NCBI GenBank assembly: GCA_913054485.1
Contig: CAJXHQ010000158.1
Location: 1-7,068 of the forward strand
Direction of reading: 5' to 3'
From: an uncultured Paracoccaceae bacterium
GTDB lineage: Bacteria; Pseudomonadota; Alphaproteobacteria; Rhodobacterales; Rhodobacteraceae
Length of the DNA stretch: 7,068 nucleotides
Made by a program: the position numbers and the translations under genes. Positions 1-6,027 of this stretch are shown here, piece by piece (the stretch's first letter is position 1; the number at the start of each line of letters is the position of its first letter). Under the pieces are notes generated by a model. The model was not told where the DNA came from and made no database searches. It saw only the letters and a program-made list of their open reading frames with translations.

Positions 1-538
1 CGGTGGAGCCGGAAATGGCCGAGCGCGGCTCGATCAGATCGGTGGGGTCCAGCTGCTTGGTGCATTCCTCGCACTGGTCGCCGCGGGCCTTTTCAAAGCC
101 GCAGTTGGGGCAGGTGCCCTCGATGTAGCGGTCCGGCAGGAAGCGGCCGTCCGTGTTGGAGTAGACCTGTTTCTCGGAGACTTCCGAGATCAGCCCGGCC
201 TCGGCCAGCTTGCCCGCGAAATGCTGGGTCAGCGTGCGGTTCTGAACACTGGAAGAGCGGCCGTAGTGATCGAAGCTGAGCCCGAATCCCTTTGCGATTT
301 CCGTCTGCACCCCGTGCATTTCGGCGCAATACTCGGCCACCGGCTTGCCCGCTTTTGCGGCGGCCAGTTCGGCCGGGGTGCCGTGCTCGTCGGTGGCGCA
401 GAGGAACAGCACCTCATTGCCGCGGCCGCGGTTGTAGCGGGCATAAAGGTCGGCCGGCAGCTGACTGCCCACCAGGTTGCCGAGGTGCTTGATCCCGTTG
501 ATATAGGGAAGTGCCGAGGTAATCAGAATCCGTGCCAT
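1..538 (-). CDS. metG: Methionyl-tRNA synthetase, N-terminal part (cut by the window edge)
   Basis: This cytoplasmic class I aminoacyl-tRNA synthetase charges tRNA-Met with methionine using ATP. The visible 179 codons are the N-terminal Rossmann-fold catalytic domain. The start reads [21 protein letters not shown]. In it, [11 protein letters not shown] (residues 11-21) carries the class I HIGH-type ATP-binding signature as HLGN, and ATDEHGTP (48-55) is the conserved active-site strand. A CPNC...CEEC knuckle (Cys 143, 146, 156, 159) is the zinc-binding insertion in the connecting domain. The ATG at 538 fits the usual start of the family, and a purine-rich GGATGGA lies just upstream. The KMSKS loop and the anticodon-binding domain lie beyond base 1. 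The gene is divergent from the yqiJ-yqiK pair. The family identity is very secure; only the length is unknown. Confidence 0.96.
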   Translation of the reverse strand, partial: MARILITSALPYINGIKHLGNLVGSQLPADLYARYNRGRGNEVLFLCATDEHGTPAELAAAKAGKPVAEYCAEMHGVQTEIAKGFGLSFDHYGRSSSVQNRTLTQHFAGKLAEAGLISEVSEKQVYSNTDGRFLPDRYIEGTCPNCGFEKARGDQCEECTKQLDPTDLIEPRSAISGST

Positions 539-788
539 ATCGTCCATCCGCAAATGCTGCTTGACGCCCGTCTACCGCAACTTCACCGCCTTAGAAACCC
601 CGCGGCTCTCCGGGTGCTGAAATTGCGCCCGTGCCGTTGGGATGCTGCCGGGGCAGGGATGCCGGGGCTTAACCCGGGCCGCGGGATGTTTCAGCCATGG
701 GTTGAAGATTCTGCGGCGTAACCCCTTGTAGTCGTGCAATGTGATTTCCATATGGCTGTGTATACTACGGTATGCATTTTAAAGGGGC
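539..788. other. Divergent intergenic region between metG and yqiJ
   Basis: These 250 bases separate the metG start (minus) from the yqiJ start (plus) and must hold both promoters. No conserved protein-like reading frame is convincing here. A short GC-rich inverted repeat (CCGGG 662-666, CCCGG 673-677) is visible but weak. The last 60 bases are clearly AT-richer than the rest and contain the small palindromes CCATATGG (748-755) and ATGCAT (773-778), which is where a yqiJ promoter would be expected. I could not identify a metG promoter. Confidence 0.6.
761..766 (+). promoter_or_regulatory. Possible -10 element for the yqiJ-yqiK operon
   Basis: TATACT matches the sigma-70 -10 consensus at five of six bases. 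It lies in the AT-rich patch 28 bases before the yqiJ ATG, so transcription would start close to 773. No good -35 element sits 16-18 bases upstream (the bases there read CAATGT), so the promoter would be weak or dependent on an activator. This is an inference from motif and position only. Confidence 0.3.
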
Positions 789-1550
789 ATGAGATTGAGG
801 TTTGATTTTCTTTTGGACAGCGCGTTTCTTCCCTTCTCCTTTGCGCTGGCTTTGCTGTTTGGACTGCTGGGGCTGGAGCTGGCCGCGCTGATGCTGGGCG
901 GCAGCCTGATGGGGGGCAATGATGCCGGGCTGGATGGCCCGGATCTGGACGGGCCTGACATCGGTGCCGGCTTTGATGCAGGGCTTGAGGCTGATGCAGC
1001 GGTCGAGCTGGACGCCGGTTTGGATGGGTTTGATCTGGACGGCGCTGAACTGGACTTGAATGGGCCGGGCGAGGTCACGGACGCGGCTGGTGGCGGATTG
1101 GCAGCCTGGCTGGGCTTCGGCCGCATGCCAACGCTGATCTGGCTGGCGACCTTTCTGATGAGTTTCGGTCTTGGCGGCCTCGCGCTGCAGTCATCCCTGC
1201 AAGAACTCATCGGCCTGAGCCTGCCTGCCGCGCTGGCAGCCCTGCCGGCCGGTGCCTTTGCCCTGTGGTTCACCCGCGGCTTTGGCGGTGTCTTTGCCCG
1301 CCTGCTGCCGCAGAGCGAGACCGCGGCCATGTCCGCGCGCAGCCTGGCGCGCCGCCGCGGTGTCATCACCCAAGGGACGGCCGCTGCAGGCCGCCCCGCC
1401 GAAGTCCGCGTCACGGACCGCTTCGGCAACAGCCACTATCTGCGCGCAGAACCCATGCGCGCAGAAGAGACCCTGCCGCAGGGCAGCGAGGTTCTGGTGC
1501 TCTGGAACCGCCGCACCGGGTCATATGCGCTGGTCGGCCTCGACGGCTGA
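789..1550 (+). CDS. yqiJ: YqiJ-like inner-membrane protein with NfeD/OB-fold domain, flotillin partner
   Basis: The 253-residue product looks like the YqiJ family, the NfeD-like partners of YqiK flotillins. A first hydrophobic segment spans residues 12-38. An acidic Gly/Asp-rich linker without Lys or Arg follows (44-98), then two more hydrophobic segments (about 113-135 and 139-163). A soluble C-terminal domain (about 175-253; RGVITQGTAAAGRPAEVRV...GSEVLVLWNRRTGSYALVG) fits an OB fold. The gene ends 45 bases before the flotillin start on the same strand, the arrangement known from E. coli yqiJ-yqiK. The start is uncertain. The GGGG at 784-787 is only one base from ATG 789, whereas the in-frame TTG at 795 has a better spacing of 7. 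TTG 813, just before the hydrophobic segment, is also possible. At about 253 residues the protein is longer than the roughly 210 of E. coli YqiJ as I recall it, and the acidic linker accounts for this. Confidence 0.82.
   Translation: MRLRFDFLLDSAFLPFSFALALLFGLLGLELAALMLGGSLMGGNDAGLDGPDLDGPDIGAGFDAGLEADAAVELDAGLDGFDLDGAELDLNGPGEVTDAAGGGLAAWLGFGRMPTLIWLATFLMSFGLGGLALQSSLQELIGLSLPAALAALPAGAFALWFTRGFGGVFARLLPQSETAAMSARSLARRRGVITQGTAAAGRPAEVRVTDRFGNSHYLRAEPMRAEETLPQGSEVLVLWNRRTGSYALVGLDG
921..1042 (+). repeat. Internal repeat in yqiJ encoding DAGLDG(P/F)DLDG
   Basis: Bases 921-952 and 1011-1042, exactly 90 bases (30 codons) apart, encode DAGLDGPDLDG and DAGLDGFDLDG (residues 45-55 and 75-85), which differ at one residue. 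The DNA copies have drifted mainly in synonymous positions, so this is either an old duplication or repeated selection for the peptide. The segment between them has related DAGLE and ELDAG pieces. It lies in the acidic linker between the first and second membrane segments. Confidence 0.75.
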
Positions 1551-1583
1551 TCCGCCAATCAACATCACTGTTTGCAACTGAAA

Positions 1584-1587
1584 AGGA
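1584..1587 (+). promoter_or_regulatory. Ribosome binding site fixing the yqiK start
   Basis: AGGA (within AAAAGGA) is followed by 8 bases and then ATG 1596. This favours ATG 1596 over the TTG at 1572, which would extend the frame by eight residues, has no comparable site, and would place charged residues before the N-terminal membrane segment. Confidence 0.75.
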
Positions 1588-1595
1588 TTTTCCCG

Positions 1596-3263
1596 ATGGA
1601 AATGATACTGATACCTGTCGCCGTCGTTCTGGCGTTCCTGTTGTTCTTCGGCCTGGTTCTGGGGCGTCTCTACCGCCGCTCCACCCGCGAAGTGAGCCTG
1701 GTGCGCACCGGCGCCAGCGGCAAGAAAGTCATTCTCGACGGCGGTGTGTTCGTGGTGCCGCTTTTGCACGAGGTGAGCCCCGTTAACATGAAAACTCTGC
1801 GCCTTGAGGTGAAGCGCGACGGCGATGCCGCACTGATCACCAAGGACCGCATGCGGGTTGATGTGGGCGTAGAGTTCTATGTCTCGGTCATGGCCACCGC
1901 CGAAGGCATTGCGCGCGCCGCGCAGACGCTGGGCGACCGCACCTTCGACGTCAATCAGCTGCGCGAGATGATCGAGGGCAAGCTGGTCGACGGGTTGCGC
2001 GCTGTGGCCGCCCAGATGACCATGGACGGTCTGCATGAAAACCGCGCCGACTTCGTGCAGGAGGTGCAGAATGCGGTCTCTGAAGACCTCTTGAAAAACG
2101 GCCTGTCGCTGGAATCCGTCTCGCTCACCGCCCTGGACCAGACCCCGTTCGAGGCCCTGGACGAAAACAACGCCTTCAACGCCGTCGGCATGCGCAAACT
2201 GGCCGAGGTGATCGCCCAGTCCAAGAAGGAGCGCGCCGAGATCGACGCCGAAGCCCAGGTCGCCGTGCGCCGTGCAGCAATGGAAGCCGAGCGCCAGCGC
2301 CTGACCATCGAGCAGCAGGAAGAACAGGCTAAGATCGCTCAGGTGCAGGAGGTTGAGACGCTGAAGGCGGCGCAGGAAGCCGAGATCGCGCAGCGGCGCG
2401 AGGATTCCATGCGCGAAACCGAACGCGCCCGGATTGCACGCGAGGAAAGCATCCGTTCGGCAGAGATCGAACGCGAGCGCAAAATCCGTGATGCGGAGAT
2501 CACCAAGGAGCGCGAGCTGGAGGTGGCCGAGCAGGAGCGCCAGGTGGTGATTGCGCAGAAGTCGGAAGAGGAAAGCCGCGCCCGCGCCTCCGCTGACCTT
2601 GCCCGCGCCGAAGCCACCAAGGCAACCGAGGCCGTGGCCACCGCGCGGCAGGTGGCAGAAGCCGAGCGCCAGAAGCAGATCGTGCTGATCGAGGCAACTC
2701 AGGAAGCCGAGCGTCAGGCCACCGCCATCCGTCTCTCGGCACAGGCCGAAAAAGAAGCTGCCGCAGACCGCGCCGAGGCCCGCCGCGAAGAAGCCCAGGC
2801 CGAGGCGGATGCGCTGAATATCCGCGCTGAGGCGAAGAAGAACGACATGCTCGCCGAGGCGGAAGGCAAGCGCGCTATCGTGGAAGCCGACAACGTGCTC
2901 TCGTCGGCGCAGATCCGCATGAAAGTGGACCTGGCCCGGATCGACGCGATGCCGGGGATCGTCGCGGAAATGGTGAAACCGGCTGAAAAGATCGACTCGA
3001 TCCGCATCCACCAGGTCGGCGGCATCGGCGGTGCCGCTGCGGCGGGTGCCTCTTCCGGAGGCGGCGCGGAGAAACCGGTAGTGAACCAGGCGCTTGATTC
3101 GATCATGGGCATGGCGGTGCAGATGCCCGCGCTGAAGAAACTGGGCGAGGAGCTGGGCCTGTCGATGGAAGACGGTGTTGCCGGTATCGTCAATGGCATC
3201 GCGCCTGAGGCGGACACAGGGGCCATCGAAGGCTCGGCAAGTGCTGAAGAGACGCCGGCCTGA
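1596..3263 (+). CDS. yqiK: YqiK-type flotillin (SPFH/band 7 membrane scaffold protein)
   Basis: The 555-residue protein closely matches the size and layout of E. coli YqiK. Residues 3-23 (MILIPVAVVLAFLLFFGLVLG) are an N-terminal membrane anchor followed by the basic RLYRRSTR. Residues about 30-200 form the SPFH/band 7 domain (VSLVRTGASGKKVILDGG..., DRMRVDVGVEFYV..., LSLESVSLTALDQTPF). Residues about 205-430 are a long Ala/Glu/Arg-rich coiled coil with the EA-repeat character of flotillins. After it come the flotillin tail (MPGIVAEMVKPAEKIDSIRI), a Gly/Ala-rich hinge (GGIGGAAAAGASSGGGAEKP) and a short amphipathic C-terminus. Flotillins oligomerise at the inner membrane and organise microdomains, and NfeD-like proteins are their usual partners, which fits yqiJ 45 bases upstream. 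A hairpin lies 28 bases after the stop. The cargo or physiological role cannot be read from the sequence. Confidence 0.95.
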   Translation: MEMILIPVAVVLAFLLFFGLVLGRLYRRSTREVSLVRTGASGKKVILDGGVFVVPLLHEVSPVNMKTLRLEVKRDGDAALITKDRMRVDVGVEFYVSVMATAEGIARAAQTLGDRTFDVNQLREMIEGKLVDGLRAVAAQMTMDGLHENRADFVQEVQNAVSEDLLKNGLSLESVSLTALDQTPFEALDENNAFNAVGMRKLAEVIAQSKKERAEIDAEAQVAVRRAAMEAERQRLTIEQQEEQAKIAQVQEVETLKAAQEAEIAQRREDSMRETERARIAREESIRSAEIERERKIRDAEITKERELEVAEQERQVVIAQKSEEESRARASADLARAEATKATEAVATARQVAEAERQKQIVLIEATQEAERQATAIRLSAQAEKEAAADRAEARREEAQAEADALNIRAEAKKNDMLAEAEGKRAIVEADNVLSSAQIRMKVDLARIDAMPGIVAEMVKPAEKIDSIRIHQVGGIGGAAAAGASSGGGAEKPVVNQALDSIMGMAVQMPALKKLGEELGLSMEDGVAGIVNGIAPEADTGAIEGSASAEETPA

Positions 3264-3291
3264 TCAGCCGTAAGCAGTGAAACACAACGGG

Positions 3292-3312
3292 CGGGCCGGT
3301 TCATCCGGCCCG
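3292..3312. terminator. Hairpin terminator between convergent genes
   Basis: A perfect 8-base-pair GC stem (CGGGCCGG 3292-3299, CCGGCCCG 3305-3312) encloses the loop TTCAT. It lies 28 bases after the flotillin stop and 24 bases past the MFS transporter stop on the other strand, so it could end both transcripts. The T tract is short on the plus strand (TT then C) and weak on the minus strand, so it may work with Rho or act as a 3' stabiliser. Confidence 0.6.
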
Positions 3313-3336
3313 TTCCGCGTTCAGGCTGGTGCAGGA

Positions 3337-4560
3337 TTACCTGCCTTCGCGCGAACGTTTCAGCAGGCGGCCGATGGTGAAGGAGGTGCGCGGCGCATAG
3401 ACATAGTTGGTCCGCTCTTCCGGGGTCGGGCGCACCTGCATCCGGCTGAGGCCGAAGATGATCAGCAGCACATGGCCTGCGGCGACATAGGCAAACAGCG
3501 CAGGCGGGCCGAATGTGTCGATCAGCGCCGAGGAAACATAGGGGCTGGCGATCGCCCCCAGCGCGTAGAAGAACATCAGCGCCGCTGAAAGCTCCACCCG
3601 CTGTTCCGAGGTGGCAAAGTCATTGGCATGGGCGGCGGAGACCGAGAAGATCGGGAAGGTGGTGAAGCCGAACAGGATTGCGGCGATCATCACGCCTGCC
3701 ATGCCGGTCCCGCTTGCAGCCATGGTGACGCCGCAGCTGGCCACGGCGGCGACGGACAGCCAGATCAGCACCCAGCGGCGGTCATATTTGTCGGCCAGCC
3801 AGCCCATCGGGTATTGCGCCAGCGCACCGCCCAGAACAAAGGCCGCCAGGAAGAAGGCGATCTGGTCCACGGGCAGCCCCACTTCCTGGCCATAGACCGG
3901 TCCGACCATCCGGAAGGAGGCAGAGCTGAGCGCGGCCACGATCACGCCGGCCACGGCCAGCGGCGAGCAGCGCCAGGCCAGTTTGGGCCGCAGCCGGGGC
4001 GCTTTCGGGGTTTCCGGCTGGCTTGCCCGGCTTAAGGTCAGCGGCAGAAGGGCAGCACAGCAGAGAATGGCCAGAAGGTTGTAAGAGACGTAATAGGCCG
4101 GCTCCAGCACCGAGATGACAAGCTGCGCGCAGAGCGACGAGCCCATATCGACAATCCTGTAGGTGCCGGTGGCGCGGCCGCGGTTCTCGTTGGTGACTTT
4201 GGAGTTCAGCCAGGCCTCGATCACCGTGTAACAGCCCGCAACACAGAGCCCCGAAGCGATCCGCAGCGCTGCCCAGGCAAATGGGTTGTTTGTCAATGTG
4301 TGCCCGATCAGCCCCATCGCCCCCAGCGCGGTGCAAACCGCAAAAGCGCGCGAATGGCCGACGCTGCCCATCAGCCGCGGTGCCCACCAGCAGCCGATGA
4401 AAAAGCCGAGGAAATGCGCTGAGCCCAGAAGACCGATCTGCCCTTTGCTGAAGCCCAGCGTGATGCCGGAAATCGCATCCAGAGGCCCAACGCCCCCGGT
4501 CGACAGCTGCAGAAGGATGACGGAGAGGAAGAGGGCGGCGAAGGAGATAATCAGGCGCAT
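3337..4560 (-). CDS. YcaD-like MFS transporter (12 membrane segments)
   Basis: This 407-residue inner-membrane protein is built of about twelve hydrophobic helices in two halves, joined by a hydrophilic loop (about residues 178-197). MFS marks are visible. A motif A-like loop follows TM2 (WAPRLMGSVGHSRAF, 59-73). Its better-conserved copy between TM8 and TM9 reads GWLADKYDRR (253-262). TM4 has RIASGLCVAGCYTVIEAWLN (100-119), the pattern I associate with the YcaD family, and SAAHANDFAT (308-317) is also typical. The substrate is unknown; members are often annotated as sugar or multidrug transporters without direct evidence. ATG 4560 starts a normal TM1 but has no clear Shine-Dalgarno sequence. 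The gene follows the YceI gene by 94 bases on the same strand, so co-transcription is possible but not shown. The C-terminus is basic and cytoplasmic (GRLLKRSREGR). Confidence 0.85.
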   Translation of the reverse strand: MRLIISFAALFLSVILLQLSTGGVGPLDAISGITLGFSKGQIGLLGSAHFLGFFIGCWWAPRLMGSVGHSRAFAVCTALGAMGLIGHTLTNNPFAWAALRIASGLCVAGCYTVIEAWLNSKVTNENRGRATGTYRIVDMGSSLCAQLVISVLEPAYYVSYNLLAILCCAALLPLTLSRASQPETPKAPRLRPKLAWRCSPLAVAGVIVAALSSASFRMVGPVYGQEVGLPVDQIAFFLAAFVLGGALAQYPMGWLADKYDRRWVLIWLSVAAVASCGVTMAASGTGMAGVMIAAILFGFTTFPIFSVSAAHANDFATSEQRVELSAALMFFYALGAIASPYVSSALIDTFGPPALFAYVAAGHVLLIIFGLSRMQVRPTPEERTNYVYAPRTSFTIGRLLKRSREGR

Positions 4561-4654
4561 AACAGGGCTGACAATGGCGCAGGTAAGGGACGCGGCTTGG
4601 CTTTTTCCGCCATTGCCATGTCGCTAACGGATTAACTGTGGAAATAATACAACT

Positions 4655-5245
4655 TCAGTTGGCGGCGCGGATGCGGGCGCGGATATCCAGCGCCACGTCA
4701 TCTGCGACCAGCCCGGCATAGCCCGAGGCTCCGAAGTCCATGCGGCTGATCCGGCCGGAAAGGCGGACGTCGAGCACCTCCAGATCCCGCGGTGCGCTGC
4801 CCGGCAGCCGGTACAGCTCTGCTGCCAGCGTGACCGGGCGCGTCACACCGCGCAGGGTCAGCTCGCCGGTAATGGTTGCGCCGTCCGAGATCCGCCCCCC
4901 GGCCCCCAGCCGGATCCGGCGCGACACAAAGCGGATTTGCGGATGGCGCGCGGTATCCAGAATATCCGGCCCCTTCATGGCCTGTGTCGCAAAGACCAGC
5001 CCGGTGCGCGCGTTGCCTGCATCCAGAAGCACATCCACCGAGGAGGCAGCAAGATTGCCGGTGTCGATTTGCAGATCGGCCCGCGCAACCGGCATTTCGC
5101 CTTTTACCTGCACCCCGTTCAGCTTGAAACTGAACCCGATGCGCGAACTGGCCATGTCCAGCACATAACGCTGCTTGCCGGCCTGAGCGGCAGGCGCGGC
5201 AAGCCAGGCTGCCAGGGCGATTGTCATTCTGCGGCGTGTGGGCAT
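4655..5245 (-). CDS. YceI-family periplasmic protein
   Basis: The 196-residue precursor carries an N-terminal signal (MPTRRRMTIALAAWLAAPAAQA) with likely cleavage after AQA at residue 22, leaving about 174 residues. The mature part follows the YceI lipocalin-like beta-barrel pattern: YVLDMASSRIGFSFKLNGV (27-45) with KGEMP, then MKGPDILDTARHPQIRFVS (90-108), the family's conserved position before a strand, then GELTLRGVTRPVTL (127-140). YceI proteins bind polyisoprenoid or similar amphiphilic lipids in the periplasm; the ligand here is unknown. ATG 5245 is chosen because a strong GGAGGA lies 4 bases upstream. The TTG at 5263 would add six residues and overlap that site. TRRRM is arginine-rich and could be read as a twin-arginine motif, but it lacks the usual hydrophobic F-L following. 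The ImuA-like gene lies upstream on the same strand, 154 bases away. Confidence 0.88.
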   Translation of the reverse strand: MPTRRRMTIALAAWLAAPAAQAGKQRYVLDMASSRIGFSFKLNGVQVKGEMPVARADLQIDTGNLAASSVDVLLDAGNARTGLVFATQAMKGPDILDTARHPQIRFVSRRIRLGAGGRISDGATITGELTLRGVTRPVTLAAELYRLPGSAPRDLEVLDVRLSGRISRMDFGASGYAGLVADDVALDIRARIRAAN

Positions 5246-5249
5246 CGGG

Positions 5250-5255
5250 TCCTCC
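5250..5255 (-). promoter_or_regulatory. Strong ribosome binding site of the YceI gene
   Basis: On the minus strand GGAGGA precedes ATG 5245 with 4 bases between. It is the best Shine-Dalgarno match in the window and decides the start of the YceI gene in favour of 5245 over TTG 5263. Confidence 0.8.
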
Positions 5256-5289
5256 GCCAGCAAGCCTAGCCTGAGAACCCGCTGGCCGT

Positions 5290-5322
5290 CCTGACATTTC
5301 TGTGTGCTGTCCTCTTGTCAGG
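5290..5322. repeat. Inverted repeat CCTGACA-N19-TGTCAGG before the YceI gene
   Basis: A perfect 7-base inverted repeat (5290-5296 and 5316-5322) lies 45-77 bases upstream of the YceI start codon. The dyad could be a regulator-binding site over the promoter or a hairpin in a leader transcript. On the minus strand CTGACA (5321-5316) resembles a -35 element, but no good -10 lies 17 bases downstream. The function is not known; only the symmetry is directly seen. Confidence 0.45.
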
Positions 5323-5327
5323 CCCCT

Positions 5328-5393
5328 TGTTCATTTGGCTGAAAATATCCTGGGGTGAATGCGCGCCAGCGCAGAGGGGCAACGCCCCTTCTC
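5328..5393. repeat. Candidate dispersed intergenic element with tandem hairpins
   Basis: Between the ImuA-like stop and the YceI gene, the plus strand reads TTCATTTGGCTGAAAATATC followed directly by CTGGGGTG. Two hairpins come next: GCGC-GCCA-GCGC (5361-5372) and AGGGGC-AAC-GCCCCT (5375-5389). From memory, this combination of an AT-rich TTTGGC..AAAATATCC.GGGGTG box and short GC hairpins recurs between genes in Roseobacter-group genomes, but I could not search for it. The 5375-5389 stem lies 11 bases past the ImuA stop and could also end that transcript, though no T tract follows on the minus strand. Confidence 0.45.
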
Positions 5394-5399
5394 CCGGTG

Positions 5400-6020
5400 T
5401 CAGCCCGCGGCGGCCTGGGCCGCCCCGCGCTCCTCCAGCGCTGCCCGCGGGGCGCGCTGGGTCAGGCGCCAGCCTTTCGGGGGCAGGGTGCGGGCGCGGC
5501 GGCGCTCCAGCTGCCATATCCGCTGCTTGCCGGCATGGGCCGGGGCCAGGTGCCAGCGGCTTTCGATGCCGGGCGCGCCGCCGCCGTCCAGCGTCAGCAG
5601 CAGGCCCAGCGGTGCCAGCCCTGCCGCCGCGCCGCCATTTTCCGCCGCCAGGTGCAGCCGCCGCACCGGCGTCATCGCGGGCGGGCCGGGCAGGTCGGCC
5701 ACCACCAGCGGCACCGCGCCGGAGCGCAACGCCTCTTCCATGCACCACAGGATGTCATCGTTGCGCGGAGCGCAGACAAACAGGAACCGGGCCGGGTCGC
5801 AGAAATCCATCATCCCGTCCGGGTTCAGCCCGGCCGCCCCCCAGGCCGGGGAAATCCACATCACCGGCCCTTCGCAGGCAGCGGCCAGCCAGAGCGCAAA
5901 TGTGCGCCGGGCAGGCCCGCAGGCCTCATGCGCGCGGGCGCGATCCAGGGTGACACCGTCGCGCAGGGCCACATGCTGGCGGGGGGGATGAGAACGGCGG
6001 TCAAGCAGGTGAGTCGGCAT
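5400..6020 (-). CDS. imuA: ImuA-like SOS mutagenesis protein (degenerate RecA fold)
   Basis: The 206-residue product resembles the ImuA/SulA-type RecA-like family of alphaproteobacteria. The recognisable stretch runs VMWISPAWGAAGLNPDGMMDF (53-73), RFLFVCAPRNDDILWCMEEA (78-97) with ALRSGAVPLVVADL after it, and TPVRRLHLAAENGG (117-130). I recall the LW.MEEALRSGA and RRLHLAAE signatures as typical of ImuA. No Walker A loop is seen, as expected for ImuA. Family members act with ImuB and the polymerase DnaE2 in error-prone bypass of DNA damage. ATG 6020 is preferred over TTG 6056, because the latter would put the start codon upstream of the LexA box and the likely -10. The Shine-Dalgarno sequence is poor. 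The LexA box upstream independently supports the identity. Neither imuB nor dnaE2 is adjacent: the next gene on this strand encodes YceI and the other side is a divergent reductase. The C-terminus is Ala/Arg-rich with no evident truncation. Confidence 0.72.
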   Translation of the reverse strand: MPTHLLDRRSHPPRQHVALRDGVTLDRARAHEACGPARRTFALWLAAACEGPVMWISPAWGAAGLNPDGMMDFCDPARFLFVCAPRNDDILWCMEEALRSGAVPLVVADLPGPPAMTPVRRLHLAAENGGAAAGLAPLGLLLTLDGGGAPGIESRWHLAPAHAGKQRIWQLERRRARTLPPKGWRLTQRAPRAALEERGAAQAAAG

Positions 6021-6027
6021 GGGGCCA

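Noticed and set aside
662..677. Short inverted repeat CCGGG-N6-CCCGG in the metG-yqiJ spacer
   Set aside because: A 5-base GC stem in GC-rich DNA is common by chance. It has no T tract and lies upstream of both genes, so a terminator makes no sense here.
221..721. Plus-strand 166-codon frame covering the metG start and the intergenic region
   Set aside because: It runs antisense through conserved metG codons, and its sequence shows no domain or start signal.
1521..3011. A 496-codon open frame on the minus strand opposite the flotillin gene
   Set aside because: The translation is His/Leu/Gly/Phe-rich without domain character. It mirrors the Glu/Ala/Arg-rich coiled-coil codons of the flotillin, where stop codons are rare on the other strand, and the plus-strand protein is a clear family member.
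3299..3322. GTTC repeats near the convergent terminator as a second SOS box
   Set aside because: The GTTC copies at 3299, 3312 and 3319 are separated by 9 and 3 bases and not the required 7, and they lie between gene ends, away from any promoter.
5180..5245. Twin-arginine export signal on the YceI protein
   Set aside because: TRRRMTI has the arginines but lacks the typical Phe-Leu-Lys that follows, and YceI proteins normally use the Sec route, so a standard signal peptide is the simpler reading.
5315..5991. Long plus-strand frames opposite the ImuA-like gene
   Set aside because: They are Pro/Arg/Ala-rich with no recognisable motif and no ribosome binding site, as expected from antisense of GC-rich coding DNA. 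The minus-strand frame has family motifs and a matching SOS box.
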